This document shows positions 42,102 through 51,925 of a stretch of DNA of 52,376 bases, piece by piece (the stretch's first letter is position 1; each line of letters opens with the position of its first letter). Under the pieces are notes generated by a model, which saw only the letters and a list, made by a program, of their open reading frames with translations, was not told the DNA's origin and did not search any database. The DNA comes from Bacteroidales bacterium. Lineage in GTDB: Bacteria; Bacteroidota; Bacteroidia; Bacteroidales; UBA10428. The position numbers were made by a program, and so were the translations under genes. The DNA lies in the NCBI GenBank assembly GCA_016935615.1, contig JAFGQO010000103.1, forward strand, positions 1-52,376, given 5' to 3'.

Positions 42102-43949
42102 CTAATAGCTGACAAGATCTGTAAAGAAAGTCAATATCTTTGAAAGAAGGCTTATTCTTGATAGCATAAAATATACAAGGAATGCTGTGATTATGAATAA
42201 TGTTGCCCCCAAAAGAGGTTGCTTGTTGTCTTTTTCACGAATCTGAGCTATAGTGGTCAACCAGTAACTTTCTTTTGTATCGTTTCTGAATACAAATATC
42301 CTGTAAAAGACATTTCCCAGATAAGAAATTGCAAAAGCAAAAACCATTCCGCCAAAAATTACCAGCCATACGCCGCCAAAGAAATACAGCAGAGGTATCT
42401 GTTTTTTCTTAAGCGTAAGGTAATTGATATGAGAATTCAGTTTTGCTATATCAACCTTCTTTACTCGTTTAAAATTATCAAACTGATTTTGCAACTGCTC
42501 TTTTTCACTGCTTAATTTGTCTACGGTAAGATCGGCAGGATTGTTTGCCAGCCGAAGTTCTATTTCTTTTTGTAAAGCGCTTATTTTCTTTTCATAATTT
42601 TCTTCAACCTGCAGGTATTCTTCATTTTCCGTTTTTATATCTTCTTTCGAGTAAAGCAGTTCTGATGTTATGTTTCCCCGATGTTTCATTTCCTGGGTGA
42701 TGTTCACAGGAAACTGCTGAAGATCAATCAGGTGATCTATCTGTTTCTGGTATGAATCGGCAAGAACAGGATCTTGTGTTGTAATTTGATTGCTTCTCAG
42801 ATTTTCGATTCTTATCTCCACCATGTAATCTTTAAGATACATTGTAAAATAAGCAACTACTATCATGATCAGGGCAGGAATGGCCATAGCAATTGCCGAG
42901 AAAAACGCTGAAGGAAGCGCAATGGTGATGTATTGCAGAAATTTCCTGGCTATGGTTCCCAGAAGTGTTGCGCTATGAGAAAATCTCAATTCGCTGAAGG
43001 GATTGTATATTCGATAGGATGGAATAATAATTACACCGAAAACAATAAGTATGCAAATGAAAAGCAGCAGGATACTGATCAATGTGTTGATATTGAATAT
43101 GAAACTACCGATGGGTACGCCTGAATCTGGTATCCATCCCAGAAGATTCAGCCCCAGTTGTGCAAGGATAAGTACAACAAAAAGCATGATATAGAACAGC
43201 ACACTTCTTACTGCTTCAATTCCATTCTGGAACTTTGCTTTTACAGCTTGATAATTTTCTTTGTGTGTTTTTTGTGCCCTGATACTGGCAATTTCCCCGA
43301 AACTCCAGGTCAATGGAAGCAGAGACAGAATAATGCCTATGTATTTTATTATGTTAAGTACTTTTTCATCCCCTTCGAGCATAATTTCAATAAAATAAAA
43401 CAGGAAGATGATAAATCCTGCCAGAAGGGTTCCGGGAAGGGCAACACGATAAAAATTTTTATTAAAGGCAAACCGCAAATTCCTGTAAGCAATCCTGTAA
43501 AGCCACCAGGGCCATTTTATCAGGTAGTGGATGGCTATCTTAAATAAAAATACAACAAAAGGAACATATTGTCTGAATATCCAGAGTATTCCATGAATGA
43601 TCCAGAAAAAAATGGTTTTCAGCAGGTCAAGAAGATCAATAACTAGAACATAAACAAGGTAAATTCCCCATATTGCCCAAACAACGACATCAAATAAAAA
43701 CCCAAGAATGGTAACAAGTATCCTGAGAAGATCTCTTATGCCCCCTTTTTTAAAATACTCTTCCGTGCGGTAAAAGGCAAAAAGATGTGGAGGTCTTTCT
43801 TCAGTAATTCTAAAATGAAGCAGTGAAAATGTAAGACTCAGAACAGGTATACTGACAAAAAACGGAAAATAGGGCAATGAAAAAAAATACAACAGGGAAC
43901 AAAGTATAAATGCCAGCAGACGTTTGATGTATTGGTCGACTTTTGCCAT
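42102..43949 (-). CDS. Polytopic membrane protein with large central coiled coil, unknown
   Basis: I do not recognise a family. The 615-residue protein has about ten hydrophobic segments: around residues 10-45, 75-130, 130-147, 170-190, 198-215, 248-272, 284-310, 340-370, 518-545 and 578-605. A hydrophilic, heptad-like coiled coil lies between the last two groups (about 375-515). Charged loops contain RIYNPFSELRFSHSATLLG. The layout, with a long coiled coil between membrane segments, suggests a stalk-forming membrane component. It stands between a VWA gene (convergent) and hldD. Confidence 0.6.
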   Translation of the reverse strand: MAKVDQYIKRLLAFILCSLLYFFSLPYFPFFVSIPVLSLTFSLLHFRITEERPPHLFAFYRTEEYFKKGGIRDLLRILVTILGFLFDVVVWAIWGIYLVYVLVIDLLDLLKTIFFWIIHGILWIFRQYVPFVVFLFKIAIHYLIKWPWWLYRIAYRNLRFAFNKNFYRVALPGTLLAGFIIFLFYFIEIMLEGDEKVLNIIKYIGIILSLLPLTWSFGEIASIRAQKTHKENYQAVKAKFQNGIEAVRSVLFYIMLFVVLILAQLGLNLLGWIPDSGVPIGSFIFNINTLISILLLFICILIVFGVIIIPSYRIYNPFSELRFSHSATLLGTIARKFLQYITIALPSAFFSAIAMAIPALIMIVVAYFTMYLKDYMVEIRIENLRSNQITTQDPVLADSYQKQIDHLIDLQQFPVNITQEMKHRGNITSELLYSKEDIKTENEEYLQVEENYEKKISALQKEIELRLANNPADLTVDKLSSEKEQLQNQFDNFKRVKKVDIAKLNSHINYLTLKKKQIPLLYFFGGVWLVIFGGMVFAFAISYLGNVFYRIFVFRNDTKESYWLTTIAQIREKDNKQPLLGATLFIITAFLVYFMLSRISLLSKILTFFTDLVSY

Positions 43950-44043
43950 GTTATCTATTCTTGGGTAACTGATAATACAATATTAAGAAAAACTCCATAG
44001 ATATCCTATGGTTTAAATTTTCCCTTTACTTCTTGAGAATTAA

Positions 44044-45009
44044 TTATTTGTAACGTTCCTGTAAAAGAAAATATTTAACGTAATCGTCAATTCCCTGTTC
44101 CAGTGTGGAAAATGGCAGAAAATATCCTGTTCCTGAAAGTTTAGACATATCGGCTTCTGTGAAGTACTGGTATTTATCACGTATATCCTCAGGAGTATCA
44201 ATAAATTCAATATTCTCTTCTGTTCCGGTTGCATGGAATGTGGCTTTTGCCAGATCCAGAAATGTTCTTGCTTTTCCTGTGCCCAGGTTGTATATACCGG
44301 ATTTTACTTTGTTTGTCATCAGGAAAAAGAGTACATCAACAACATCTTTTACATAAATGAAATCCCTTTTTTGTTCACCATCTTTAAAATCCGGATCATG
44401 AGATCTGAAGAGTTTTATTTTTCCTGTTTCTTTAATCTGATTGTAAGCATGGAAAATAACCGATGCCATTTTGCCTTTATGGTACTCATTTGGTCCGTAA
44501 ACATTGAAAAACTTAATTCCTGCCCAGTATGGGGGAGCTTTTTTGCTTTTGATCACGAGATTATCAAATTCATTTTTTGACTCACCGTAAGGATTCAGGG
44601 GCTTTAAATTACTGATTATTTCTTCGTCATCCTTGTATCCGAATTCTCCCAAACCATATGTGGCAGCCGATGAAGCATAAATAAGCGGTATTTTATATTT
44701 TGTACAGTATTCCCACATCTTTGTTGAGTAGCCAAGGTTAAGTTTATCAAACACTGCCTTGTCAAATTCAGTAGTGTCGGTTCGTGCTCCAAGGTGTACA
44801 ACAAGTTCAACTTTCTTATGATTTTTTTCAAACCACTCAAAAAAAACATCACGATCGATGGTTTTGGAATACCTTTTATCTTCCAGGTTTTTGTTTTTCC
44901 GTTTGTTTGAAAAGTTATCGACCAGAATAAGATCGATGTGACTTTCGGAATTTAGTTTTGCAACCATGTTGCTGCCGATAAAACCTGCAGCACCTGTTAT
45001 TATAATCAT
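44044..45009 (-). CDS. hldD: ADP-L-glycero-D-manno-heptose 6-epimerase
   Basis: This SDR-type epimerase of 321 residues makes the heptose precursor of lipopolysaccharide. The NAD(P)-binding TGAAGFIGSN lies at 5-14, the catalytic Y-x3-K is in NPYGESK, and YASSAATYG holds the serine/alanine catalytic region. KFFNVYGPNEYHKGKMAS and the QKRDFIYVKD segment are typical of HldD/RfaD. It indicates an outer membrane with heptose-containing LPS. Confidence 0.92.
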   Translation of the reverse strand: MIIITGAAGFIGSNMVAKLNSESHIDLILVDNFSNKRKNKNLEDKRYSKTIDRDVFFEWFEKNHKKVELVVHLGARTDTTEFDKAVFDKLNLGYSTKMWEYCTKYKIPLIYASSAATYGLGEFGYKDDEEIISNLKPLNPYGESKNEFDNLVIKSKKAPPYWAGIKFFNVYGPNEYHKGKMASVIFHAYNQIKETGKIKLFRSHDPDFKDGEQKRDFIYVKDVVDVLFFLMTNKVKSGIYNLGTGKARTFLDLAKATFHATGTEENIEFIDTPEDIRDKYQYFTEADMSKLSGTGYFLPFSTLEQGIDDYVKYFLLQERYK

Positions 45010-45126
45010 CTGTTTTTATTTGTATGGAACCGGTATATGTAAACCTTTGGTATTTTCTTTGCGCAAGCAAATTTATACATTCTGATGAAAAAAGATACGT
45101 GCTTCACGTGAAAAGGCGGCAAAAGC

Positions 45127-45816
45127 CTAATCTGTCCGCAATTCGTTGACAATACTGATAACTGATTCGGTGAGGTTTTCCAGGGCAGAGGGTATGTTCC
45201 AGTTTTCTATTCTTCTGATTTCCACAAAATGAGAGATAGCCCGTATTTGAAGAAATGGCACTTTTTCTGAAAGGCAAACATAAAAAAAGGCAGCACCGTT
45301 CATGGTTTCAATCTCCGGAGAATATTTTTCTTGCATCAGATTGATCCATTTCGGATTGCTGTAATAGGTATTCACTGTGATACTTTTTACAGGTATAAGT
45401 GAATCTACTTCTTCGATTTCAAAATTCCCCAGACTGTTTAATTTGCCTTCTGCAAAAGGAAATTCATTTTCATTCATCAACTCCTCTTCGTAAAGGGTGA
45501 AAAGCTTATTCTTATGCTCAACACCCAGGTCTGCAAATTGATCCTGTACAACGTTCACAACAAATCCCTGTTCCAGAAAATGATCAAAACTACCGGCAAG
45601 TCCGATATTAATAGCAAGGTCATAATTGATCATATTCAGTGCCCGTGTAAGATGATAAGCTGTAAATACACCACCATACCCCGTTATAAGAATATCAATT
45701 CCCATTGCACCAAGTTTATAGCTTTTATAATAAGGTTCAATCTGATGTATAAATTCCAACTTGCCAATCAGATCTGCCGTTTCACGATTTGAAGAAGCAA
45801 CAATAAGAATTCTCAA
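45127..45816 (-). CDS. mqnB: Futalosine hydrolase
   Basis: MqnB of the futalosine menaquinone pathway splits futalosine into hypoxanthine and dehypoxanthinyl futalosine. The 229-residue protein has the nucleoside-phosphorylase-like fold: INIGLAGSF, substrate-binding EIETMNGAAFFYVC, and RAISHFVEIRRIENWNIPSAL, the MqnB counterpart of the SNxVxxR loop. No other mqn gene is in the window. It implies a futalosine-type menaquinone route rather than MenA-F. Confidence 0.85.
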   Translation of the reverse strand: MRILIVASSNRETADLIGKLEFIHQIEPYYKSYKLGAMGIDILITGYGGVFTAYHLTRALNMINYDLAINIGLAGSFDHFLEQGFVVNVVQDQFADLGVEHKNKLFTLYEEELMNENEFPFAEGKLNSLGNFEIEEVDSLIPVKSITVNTYYSNPKWINLMQEKYSPEIETMNGAAFFYVCLSEKVPFLQIRAISHFVEIRRIENWNIPSALENLTESVISIVNELRTD

Positions 45817-46188
45817 TATTTAAAGAATTAAAAAGGTTATGTTAATTTGTTTCTATATTTGATCTAATTTACAGCTTGTTTCTAAAGTTAATCATTTTGG
45901 TATGAAACCTCCGTGTTTTTAAAAAACAAACAAGTATAATAATAATTTTCAGAAACATGAAGGTCTCCTGCCTGATAATCAGGCAGGCATCAGATCTTTA
46001 AAATAACCTGGTGTAAATAATAAAATATCTGATGTATACTATAATTTTGTTCGGGTGAAATCCTTATGTATCATGCACACAACAAGGAAATGAACAAAAT
46101 ATAGGGTCTTACGGCATCAAAAGAAGAGAGTTGAAATATATGAATCGTTAATTATAAAAATACAAATGTTTAATCTAATTATATACAA
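45817..46188. other. Divergent gap between mqnB and folE
   Basis: No gene is seen. It contains the perfect palindrome at 45967-45987. TATATTTG at 45854-45861 and TAATTTTG at 46042-46049 match the -7 consensus on the plus strand without a good -33 partner. Confidence 0.5.
45967..45987. repeat. Perfect GC-rich palindrome
   Basis: CCTGCCTGA (45967-45975) and TCAGGCAGG (45979-45987) form a perfect 9-bp stem with a TAA loop. The CCTGCCTG core recurs at 5585-5592 and in the outer arm at 12439-12446. No T-run follows it. Confidence 0.65.
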
Positions 46189-46827
46189 GTGAAATCCAAA
46201 GATTTTTTAGAAAGTGCCGAATATAATGAAGGATTTGATTGGCCGGAAATTCTTAATGAAGAAACCACAAACAAATTGGCAAAATCATACCATGATGTGC
46301 TTATAAATCTTGGTGAAGACCCCAACAGAGAAGGATTGACCGACACACCAAAAAGAGTAGCACGTTCCCTGCAATACCTGACCCATGGGTATTCTATTGA
46401 TCCTTCAGCATTGCTGGAGAGTGCAAAATTTAGGGAAGACTACAAACAGATGGTGCTTGTCAGGGATATTGAACTGTATTCCCTTTGTGAGCATCATATG
46501 ATACCATTCTTCGGCAAGGCTCATGTTGCATATATACCAAACGGATACATCACCGGATTGAGCAAAATTGTCAGGGTTGTGGAAGCTTTTTCGCGAAGAC
46601 TTCAGGTACAGGAAAGACTCACGGTTCAGATCCGCGATTGCATTCAGCATACTCTGAATCCTATGGGAGTGGCTGTTGTTATTGAAGCCAGACATCTGTG
46701 CATGGTGATGCGTGGCGTTCGCAATCAGAATTCAAAAGCTACTACAAGTGCATTTACCGGTGCATTCATGAACAATCCAAAAACACGTGAAGAATTTATC
46801 CATCTCGTCGGGATAAGAAATTACTGA
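46189..46827 (+). CDS. folE: GTP cyclohydrolase I
   Basis: This enzyme makes 7,8-dihydroneopterin triphosphate from GTP, the first step of folate synthesis. Zinc ligands are C100, H103 and C171, at the same spacing as in E. coli (C110, H113, C181). Motifs [15 protein letters not shown] and [16 protein letters not shown] are present. The start is GTG at 46189; an ATG at 46166 is out of frame. It has 212 residues, the normal length. Confidence 0.95.
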   Translation: MKSKDFLESAEYNEGFDWPEILNEETTNKLAKSYHDVLINLGEDPNREGLTDTPKRVARSLQYLTHGYSIDPSALLESAKFREDYKQMVLVRDIELYSLCEHHMIPFFGKAHVAYIPNGYITGLSKIVRVVEAFSRRLQVQERLTVQIRDCIQHTLNPMGVAVVIEARHLCMVMRGVRNQNSKATTSAFTGAFMNNPKTREEFIHLVGIRNY

Positions 46828-46867
46828 TTTGAACAAAGCAATACCATTGTGGTATCAGTAATTTTTC

Positions 46868-46897
46868 TTTGTACAAAGAATCAAATTATTACCTTTG
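46868..46897 (+). promoter_or_regulatory. fabD promoter
   Basis: The -33 TTTG (46868-46871) and the perfect -7 TACCTTTG (46890-46897) are 18 bp apart. Transcription would start about 15-20 bp before the fabD ATG at 46920. Confidence 0.5.
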
Positions 46898-46919
46898 AAT
46901 CTCAAAAAAACAGCATGAT

Positions 46920-47798
46920 ATGAAAGCATATGTTTTTCCTGGTCAGGGAGCACAATTTGTTGGAATGGGAAAAGATCTCTATGAAAATTCATCATTGGCA
47001 AAGGAGTTGTTTAATAAAGCAAATGAAATCCTTGGTTTTGCCATTACAAACATAATGTTTGGCGGAACAGATGAGGATTTGAGACAGACAAAGGTTACAC
47101 AGCCCTCCATATTTTTACATTCGGTTATTCTGGCAAAAACTCTGGGAAATAAATTTTCTCCGCAAATGGTTGCCGGGCATTCTTTAGGGGAATTTTCGGC
47201 ACTGGTTGCAAACAGCGCACTTTCTTTTGAAGATGGACTTGTACTTGTTTCCAAGAGGGCAAAAGCGATGCAGGAAGCATGCGAGATTGAGCCTTCAACT
47301 ATGGCAGCAATAATAGGACTTGAAGATGAAAAGGTTGAGGCGGTTTGCCGCGGCATTAAAGAAATTGTTGTTCCTGCAAATTACAACAGCCCGGGACAGG
47401 TTGTTATCTCAGGTTCGGAAAGAGGAATAGACCTGGCCATTGAGAAACTTTCTTCAATGGGAGCCAAAAGAGCATTAAAATTAAAGGTTGGAGGTGCATT
47501 CCATTCACCTTTTATGGAGCCTGCACGTTTGGAACTTGAAAAAGCCATTGAAGAAACAGATTTTAATACACCTGTGTGTCCCATTTACCAGAATGTGAGC
47601 GCAAAACCGGTTATTGATCCTCTGACGATCAAGGAAAACCTCAAGTTGCAGTTGACTTCTCCCGTAAAATGGACACAAACAGTAAAGAACATGATTGCAG
47701 ACGGAGCAACATCTTTTACTGAAGTGGGTCCTGGAATGGTTTTACAGGGATTGATCAAAAAAGTAAACGGAGAAATTCATACCGGGAGTGCTTGTTAA
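46920..47798 (+). CDS. fabD: Malonyl-CoA:ACP transacylase
   Basis: FabD loads malonyl groups onto acyl carrier protein for fatty-acid synthesis. It has the N-terminal FPGQGAQFVGMGKDLY, nucleophile S88 in GHSLGE and catalytic H194 in GGAFHSPFM, with the PGQVVISG loop between. It has 292 residues, the standard length. Its own promoter separates it from folE. Confidence 0.94.
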   Translation: MKAYVFPGQGAQFVGMGKDLYENSSLAKELFNKANEILGFAITNIMFGGTDEDLRQTKVTQPSIFLHSVILAKTLGNKFSPQMVAGHSLGEFSALVANSALSFEDGLVLVSKRAKAMQEACEIEPSTMAAIIGLEDEKVEAVCRGIKEIVVPANYNSPGQVVISGSERGIDLAIEKLSSMGAKRALKLKVGGAFHSPFMEPARLELEKAIEETDFNTPVCPIYQNVSAKPVIDPLTIKENLKLQLTSPVKWTQTVKNMIADGATSFTEVGPGMVLQGLIKKVNGEIHTGSAC

Positions 47799-47906
47799 GG
47801 ATTTCACATCAAACGATTAATTCCTGATAATACAGCAAACAGAATTCCGTGAATAAATATGGAATGAAAACCGTCATTTCATGATGATATAAATTCGAAA
47901 AGTAAA

Positions 47907-48584
47907 ATGTTGATACAGGGAGTTATTTTTGACATGGATGGAACCCTTGTGGACTCCGAACCATTATGGAAAGAAGCGGAACTCGAGGTATTTCATAATT
48001 CCGGTCTGGAAATATCAGAGAGGTATCTGATAGATGCCAGGGGATTGCCCACACTTGACGCAGTAAAATTTTGGCTTAATAATTTGAAATATGAAGGTAT
48101 CTCTCCTGATCTGCTGGCCAGTCAGATAAATTCGAGGGCAGAAGAACTTATTCTTGGGAAAGGAAAGATAATGCCCGGGGCAATTGATGCATTGAAATTT
48201 TTAAAAGACAAAGGATTGCCGTTGGCCGTTGCATCCTCGTCAAGTATGCATCTGATAAAACATGTTGTTCGTATTCATCAGATGGATCTGTATTTCGATC
48301 TTCTTTTCTCAGGAGACGATGAACCCCATGGCAAACCTCATCCCGGAATTTTCCTGTCGGCGGCACGAAAACTAAATATTGATCCCCGGTATTGTGTTGT
48401 TTTTGAAGATTCTGTGAATGGAATATTCGCAGCAAAAGCTGCAAAAATGAAAGTTGTAGCATTGTTGAACGATTCCAAAAAGGAGGATACAAAGTACGAA
48501 ATGGCCGACTTGAAATTGGAATCATTTCATAACTTTGGCAATTCGGAATATGAGTATCTTGAATTGTTAATGAAAAAAGGCTGA
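47907..48584 (+). CDS. HAD-superfamily sugar-phosphate phosphatase (HxpB/YniC-like)
   Basis: This 225-residue HAD hydrolase has nucleophile D9 and acid D11 in FDMDGTLVDSE, a helical cap (about 20-85), motif II in VASSSS, and motif III/IV in GKPHPGIFL and VFEDSVNGIFAA. The cap and motifs fit 2-deoxyglucose-6-phosphate phosphatase or beta-phosphoglucomutase relatives. The substrate is not determinable. It ends 3 bp before thrC, in one unit. Confidence 0.85.
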   Translation: MLIQGVIFDMDGTLVDSEPLWKEAELEVFHNSGLEISERYLIDARGLPTLDAVKFWLNNLKYEGISPDLLASQINSRAEELILGKGKIMPGAIDALKFLKDKGLPLAVASSSSMHLIKHVVRIHQMDLYFDLLFSGDDEPHGKPHPGIFLSAARKLNIDPRYCVVFEDSVNGIFAAKAAKMKVVALLNDSKKEDTKYEMADLKLESFHNFGNSEYEYLELLMKKG

Positions 48585-48587
48585 TGA

Positions 48588-49955
48588 ATGTCTCAAACAT
48601 TGTATTACTCAACAAATCTAAAAGCAAATAAGGTAGACTTCAAAGGAGCACTCCTTAAAGGACTTGCCCCTGATGGGGGGTTGTATATGCCGGAATCCAT
48701 ACCGGTATTTACAGGCAGCGAGATGGGATCTTTCAGAAGCATGGCATATTATGATATTGCTTATCAGGTAGCCCGGAAATATCTGCATGAAGAAATTGAA
48801 GACAGCGAATTGCTTGGGCTGGTCAAAGATGCATATAATTATGATGTACCACTGGAAAATGTATATGATAAAAAATACATTATGCATCTGGACCAGGGTC
48901 CGACAGCTTCTTTTAAAGATTTTGCAGCAAGAATGATGGGGCGTCTTATGCAATATTTTCTGAAAAAGGAAAATAATAATCTTCTTATTCTGACTGCTAC
49001 ATCAGGAGATACGGGAAGTGCAATTGCCAATGCGTTCTATGGTCTGGACAATATCAGGGTGGTAGTACTTTTCCCGGAAACTGAGGTTACTGAACGTCAA
49101 AGAAAGCAAATGACCACCCTTCATAAAAATGTGCAGATCATTTCCATTGATGGCAAATTTGACGATTGCCAGGCCCTTGTTAAAACAGCTTTTAATGATG
49201 CAGAACTGAAATTTCTGAATCTTTCCTCGGCAAATTCTATCAATATCGGAAGGCTTATACCTCAAAGTATATACTATTTCTATGCTTACTCACGCTTATG
49301 TGATATTACCAAAGAAGAAAAAATACTTTTTTCTGTGCCATCGGGCAATTTTGGTGATCTCATGGGTGGTCTTATAGCATATAAAATGGGTCTTCCCGTA
49401 AAAAAATTCGTAGTGGCTACAAACAAGAACGATGAGGTACCTGAGTATTTTTTAACCGGAAATTACAAAACCATTGTTCCTTCCCTGAATTGTATTTCAA
49501 GTGCAATGAATGTGGGACACCCAAGCAATATGGCGCGTATTGTGGCACTTTACGGAGGAGTGATGAATGAGAAAGGCGAAGTGATCAGGTCTCCTGACAT
49601 GGAAGCCATGAAAAGGGATATGTTTACAATAAGTATTGATGATAAAGAAACCCTTGATACTTTAAAAATGGTATATAACAGACATGGTGTACTTCTTGAA
49701 CCCCATGGATCTGTCGGGTGGGCAGGTCTTCGTCATTATTTCGATTTTGTTCCTGAAGATCATACGGCAGAACAGGTTGCCGTATGCCTTGAGACTGCTC
49801 ATCCGGCGAAATTTCCTGCGGAAATACAGGATATCCTGGGTTTTGATCCGGAATTGCCTGAAAGTATGGTCGGACTGGAAGAAAAAGAAGAACAGTTTGT
49901 TAAACTCAAAAACAATTACGATATTTTCAGACAATACCTGAAATCGAATTATTAA
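48588..49955 (+). CDS. thrC: Threonine synthase
   Basis: This PLP enzyme converts O-phosphohomoserine to threonine. The PLP lysine is K110 in GPTASFKDFAAR, with the phosphate loop TSGDTGSAIANAF and the VPSGNFGDLMGG segment. It has 455 residues and belongs to the enterobacterial-type class. It is followed after 20 bp by thrH, which could supply its substrate. Confidence 0.94.
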   Translation: MSQTLYYSTNLKANKVDFKGALLKGLAPDGGLYMPESIPVFTGSEMGSFRSMAYYDIAYQVARKYLHEEIEDSELLGLVKDAYNYDVPLENVYDKKYIMHLDQGPTASFKDFAARMMGRLMQYFLKKENNNLLILTATSGDTGSAIANAFYGLDNIRVVVLFPETEVTERQRKQMTTLHKNVQIISIDGKFDDCQALVKTAFNDAELKFLNLSSANSINIGRLIPQSIYYFYAYSRLCDITKEEKILFSVPSGNFGDLMGGLIAYKMGLPVKKFVVATNKNDEVPEYFLTGNYKTIVPSLNCISSAMNVGHPSNMARIVALYGGVMNEKGEVIRSPDMEAMKRDMFTISIDDKETLDTLKMVYNRHGVLLEPHGSVGWAGLRHYFDFVPEDHTAEQVAVCLETAHPAKFPAEIQDILGFDPELPESMVGLEEKEEQFVKLKNNYDIFRQYLKSNY

Positions 49956-49975
49956 TCACACTTACTGACTATTAT

Positions 49976-50575
49976 ATGCATATTGTATGTTGCGACCTTG
50001 AAGGTGTTTGGGTTCCGGAAGTATGGATTAATGTAGCTAGAAGAACAGGAATAGATGCACTGAAACTTACTACACGCGATATCAAAGATTATGATGAACT
50101 AATGACCTATCGTTTGAAGATTCTCGACGAACACAACCTGAAACTTAAAGATATCCGGGAAGTAATAGGTACCCTGAAACCACTTGAGGGAGCGCTGGAT
50201 ATGATCCGCTGGATAAAATCTGTTTCAAGATTAATAGTTGTGTCCGATACATTTGTTGAATTTGCTGATCCGCTGATAAGAAAACTTGAATATCCAACCC
50301 TGTTCTGCCATTCACTTGAGGTTGATGAAAACGACCGGATTGTAGGGTACAAACTTCGGCAGAAAGATCCGAAAAGACAGGTGGTAAAAGCTTTAAAGAG
50401 TCTGGCATATACGGTGATAGCCTTTGGTGATTCATACAACGATGTAACTATGCTTGAGGAAGCCGACAAGGCATTTCTTTACAAACCTCCCCAAAATGTC
50501 ATGGATGATTACCCTGATTTTCCTGTAGCCAATGATTATAAGAAGATGAAAGAGTTGCTACTAAAAATGTTTTGA
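49976..50575 (+). CDS. thrH: Phosphoserine phosphatase / homoserine phosphotransferase ThrH
   Basis: This HAD enzyme of 199 residues begins CCDLEGVWVPEVWINVA, with nucleophile D7, the diagnostic ThrH start. It also has VVSDTFVEF and FGDSYNDVTM. In Pseudomonas aeruginosa ThrH dephosphorylates phosphoserine and can pass the phosphate to homoserine, bypassing ThrB. Its place directly behind thrC supports the homoserine role here, which is inference. No thrB is in the window. Confidence 0.9.
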   Translation: MHIVCCDLEGVWVPEVWINVARRTGIDALKLTTRDIKDYDELMTYRLKILDEHNLKLKDIREVIGTLKPLEGALDMIRWIKSVSRLIVVSDTFVEFADPLIRKLEYPTLFCHSLEVDENDRIVGYKLRQKDPKRQVVKALKSLAYTVIAFGDSYNDVTMLEEADKAFLYKPPQNVMDDYPDFPVANDYKKMKELLLKMF

Positions 50576-50624
50576 AAGATGATCAGTATGTGTCCGGAGA
50601 TGATCTGAATAAAAATTCTTACTC

Positions 50625-51209
50625 ATGGAAATTACGGAAAAAATTTATCTTAAAAACAGAGTGGAGTGGAGAAACTGGTTAGAAAAATACCATGCCATTG
50701 AAAAGGAAATTTGGCTGATCTATTTTAAGAAAGGTAGTGGCAGACCCCGCATACCTTATAATGATGCAGTGGAAGAAGCTTTGTGTTTTGGCTGGATTGA
50801 CAGTACAGTGAAAGCGGTTGATGCAAATTGCTATGTACAGAGATTCTCGCCCCGAAGAAAAGGAAGCAGATTATCGGAAGCAAATAAGGAACGGATCAGG
50901 CAAATGGTTAAGGCAGGCAGGATGACACCCGCGGGAATAGAGAGTATTAACCGTCACCTGGAGGAAGGAGCGAATACGGAAGATCATGATTCTTTATTCG
51001 GATCATTTGATATGCCGAAAGATATTCTAAAAGCTTTGCAAAAGGATGATATCGTGTGGAAAAATTTCAATCGGTTTCCGGAACATTATAAACGCGTGCG
51101 TGTGGGATGGATTGATAGTGCGCGTATCAGGCCTGAGATCTTTAAAACCCGGCTGAATTATTTTATAAAGATGACAGGAAGAAACAAAATGTATGGGATG
51201 ATCAGATAA
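50625..51209 (+). CDS. YdeI/OmpD-associated family protein
   Basis: This 194-residue protein has the YdeI signature WIDSTVKAVD...RFSPRRKGSRLSEANKERI and the N-terminal EWRNWLEKYHAIEKEIWLIYFKK. The family (bacteriocin-protection, YdeI/OmdA) is widespread with a poorly defined role in resistance to cationic peptides. It is downstream of thrH with a 49-bp gap and likely has its own expression. Confidence 0.85.
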   Translation: MEITEKIYLKNRVEWRNWLEKYHAIEKEIWLIYFKKGSGRPRIPYNDAVEEALCFGWIDSTVKAVDANCYVQRFSPRRKGSRLSEANKERIRQMVKAGRMTPAGIESINRHLEEGANTEDHDSLFGSFDMPKDILKALQKDDIVWKNFNRFPEHYKRVRVGWIDSARIRPEIFKTRLNYFIKMTGRNKMYGMIR

Positions 51210-51535
51210 TAACCCGTATGAAATTCGTATACAATTCACAACAAAACCGTTACAATGCCTTATATTAAACCGGTTAAATATGCATTGAACTATACTCTGA
51301 GGGCATTGATCTGAAACTATGATTAACCGGGTAGATATTTCATTATATATTACGCAATACACAGGGAATTGATCCTGCATAAAAAGAATTGTTGACAATC
51401 TTTTATGAACAGGTTAGATTTTTTTTGTATATTTAAACTAGATCAGGCTTCGGCGCGTGGTTGAATGAACACTGATAACCGGTTTTTCGGAGATATCTGA
51501 TCAGCGAATAGAACCTTACATCAAATTGGTTACTT
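51210..51535. other. Gap containing the promoter of the STAS-like gene
   Basis: No gene is seen in these 326 bp. The only readable signal is the promoter pair at 51391-51422. Confidence 0.5.
51391..51422 (+). promoter_or_regulatory. Promoter of the STAS-like gene
   Basis: The -33 GTTG (51391-51394) and -7 TAGATTTT (51415-51422, one base off TAnnTTTG) are 20 bp apart. The leader to the ATG at 51536 would be about 105 bases. Confidence 0.5.
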
Positions 51536-51925
51536 ATGGCTTACCAACTTACCTGGCATGCATATGGTGTATATATCCGGTATTTGGAAGTACTTACTTT
51601 TCAGGACCTGATCAGAGCACAGGGAAAATTATTGGGCGATAGAAGGTACGATATGATCCAATATGAGATCGATGATTTTACCGCAGTAAAAACGCATCAG
51701 ATCACTGTGCATGAAGCTCAGCTTATTGGTAAAATGGATAAAGCAGCTTCTATATACCATCAAAAGAAACAACACATCCTTGTTTACAATCAGCAGGAAT
51801 ATTCGTCCCTGGTTAATAAATACATTGAAGCATTGGCAGATACAAACTGGGAGGTTCACGTGTTCGAAACATTGAAAGAGGCTCATGATCATTTAAAAAA
51901 ACTTGGCATATTTGTTGAAACATGA
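51536..51925 (+). CDS. Small STAS/SpoIIAA-like protein, unknown function
   Basis: This 129-residue cytoplasmic protein has alternating beta strands and helices: YGVYIRYLEVLTFQDLIRAQ, a central IDDFTAVKTHQITVHEAQLIGKMD, and VHVFETLKEAHDHLKKLGI. The pattern resembles the STAS/SEC14 (SpoIIAA-like) fold seen in many small Bacteroidota proteins. No anti-sigma partner is adjacent. The assignment is by pattern only. Confidence 0.6.
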   Translation: MAYQLTWHAYGVYIRYLEVLTFQDLIRAQGKLLGDRRYDMIQYEIDDFTAVKTHQITVHEAQLIGKMDKAASIYHQKKQHILVYNQQEYSSLVNKYIEALADTNWEVHVFETLKEAHDHLKKLGIFVET

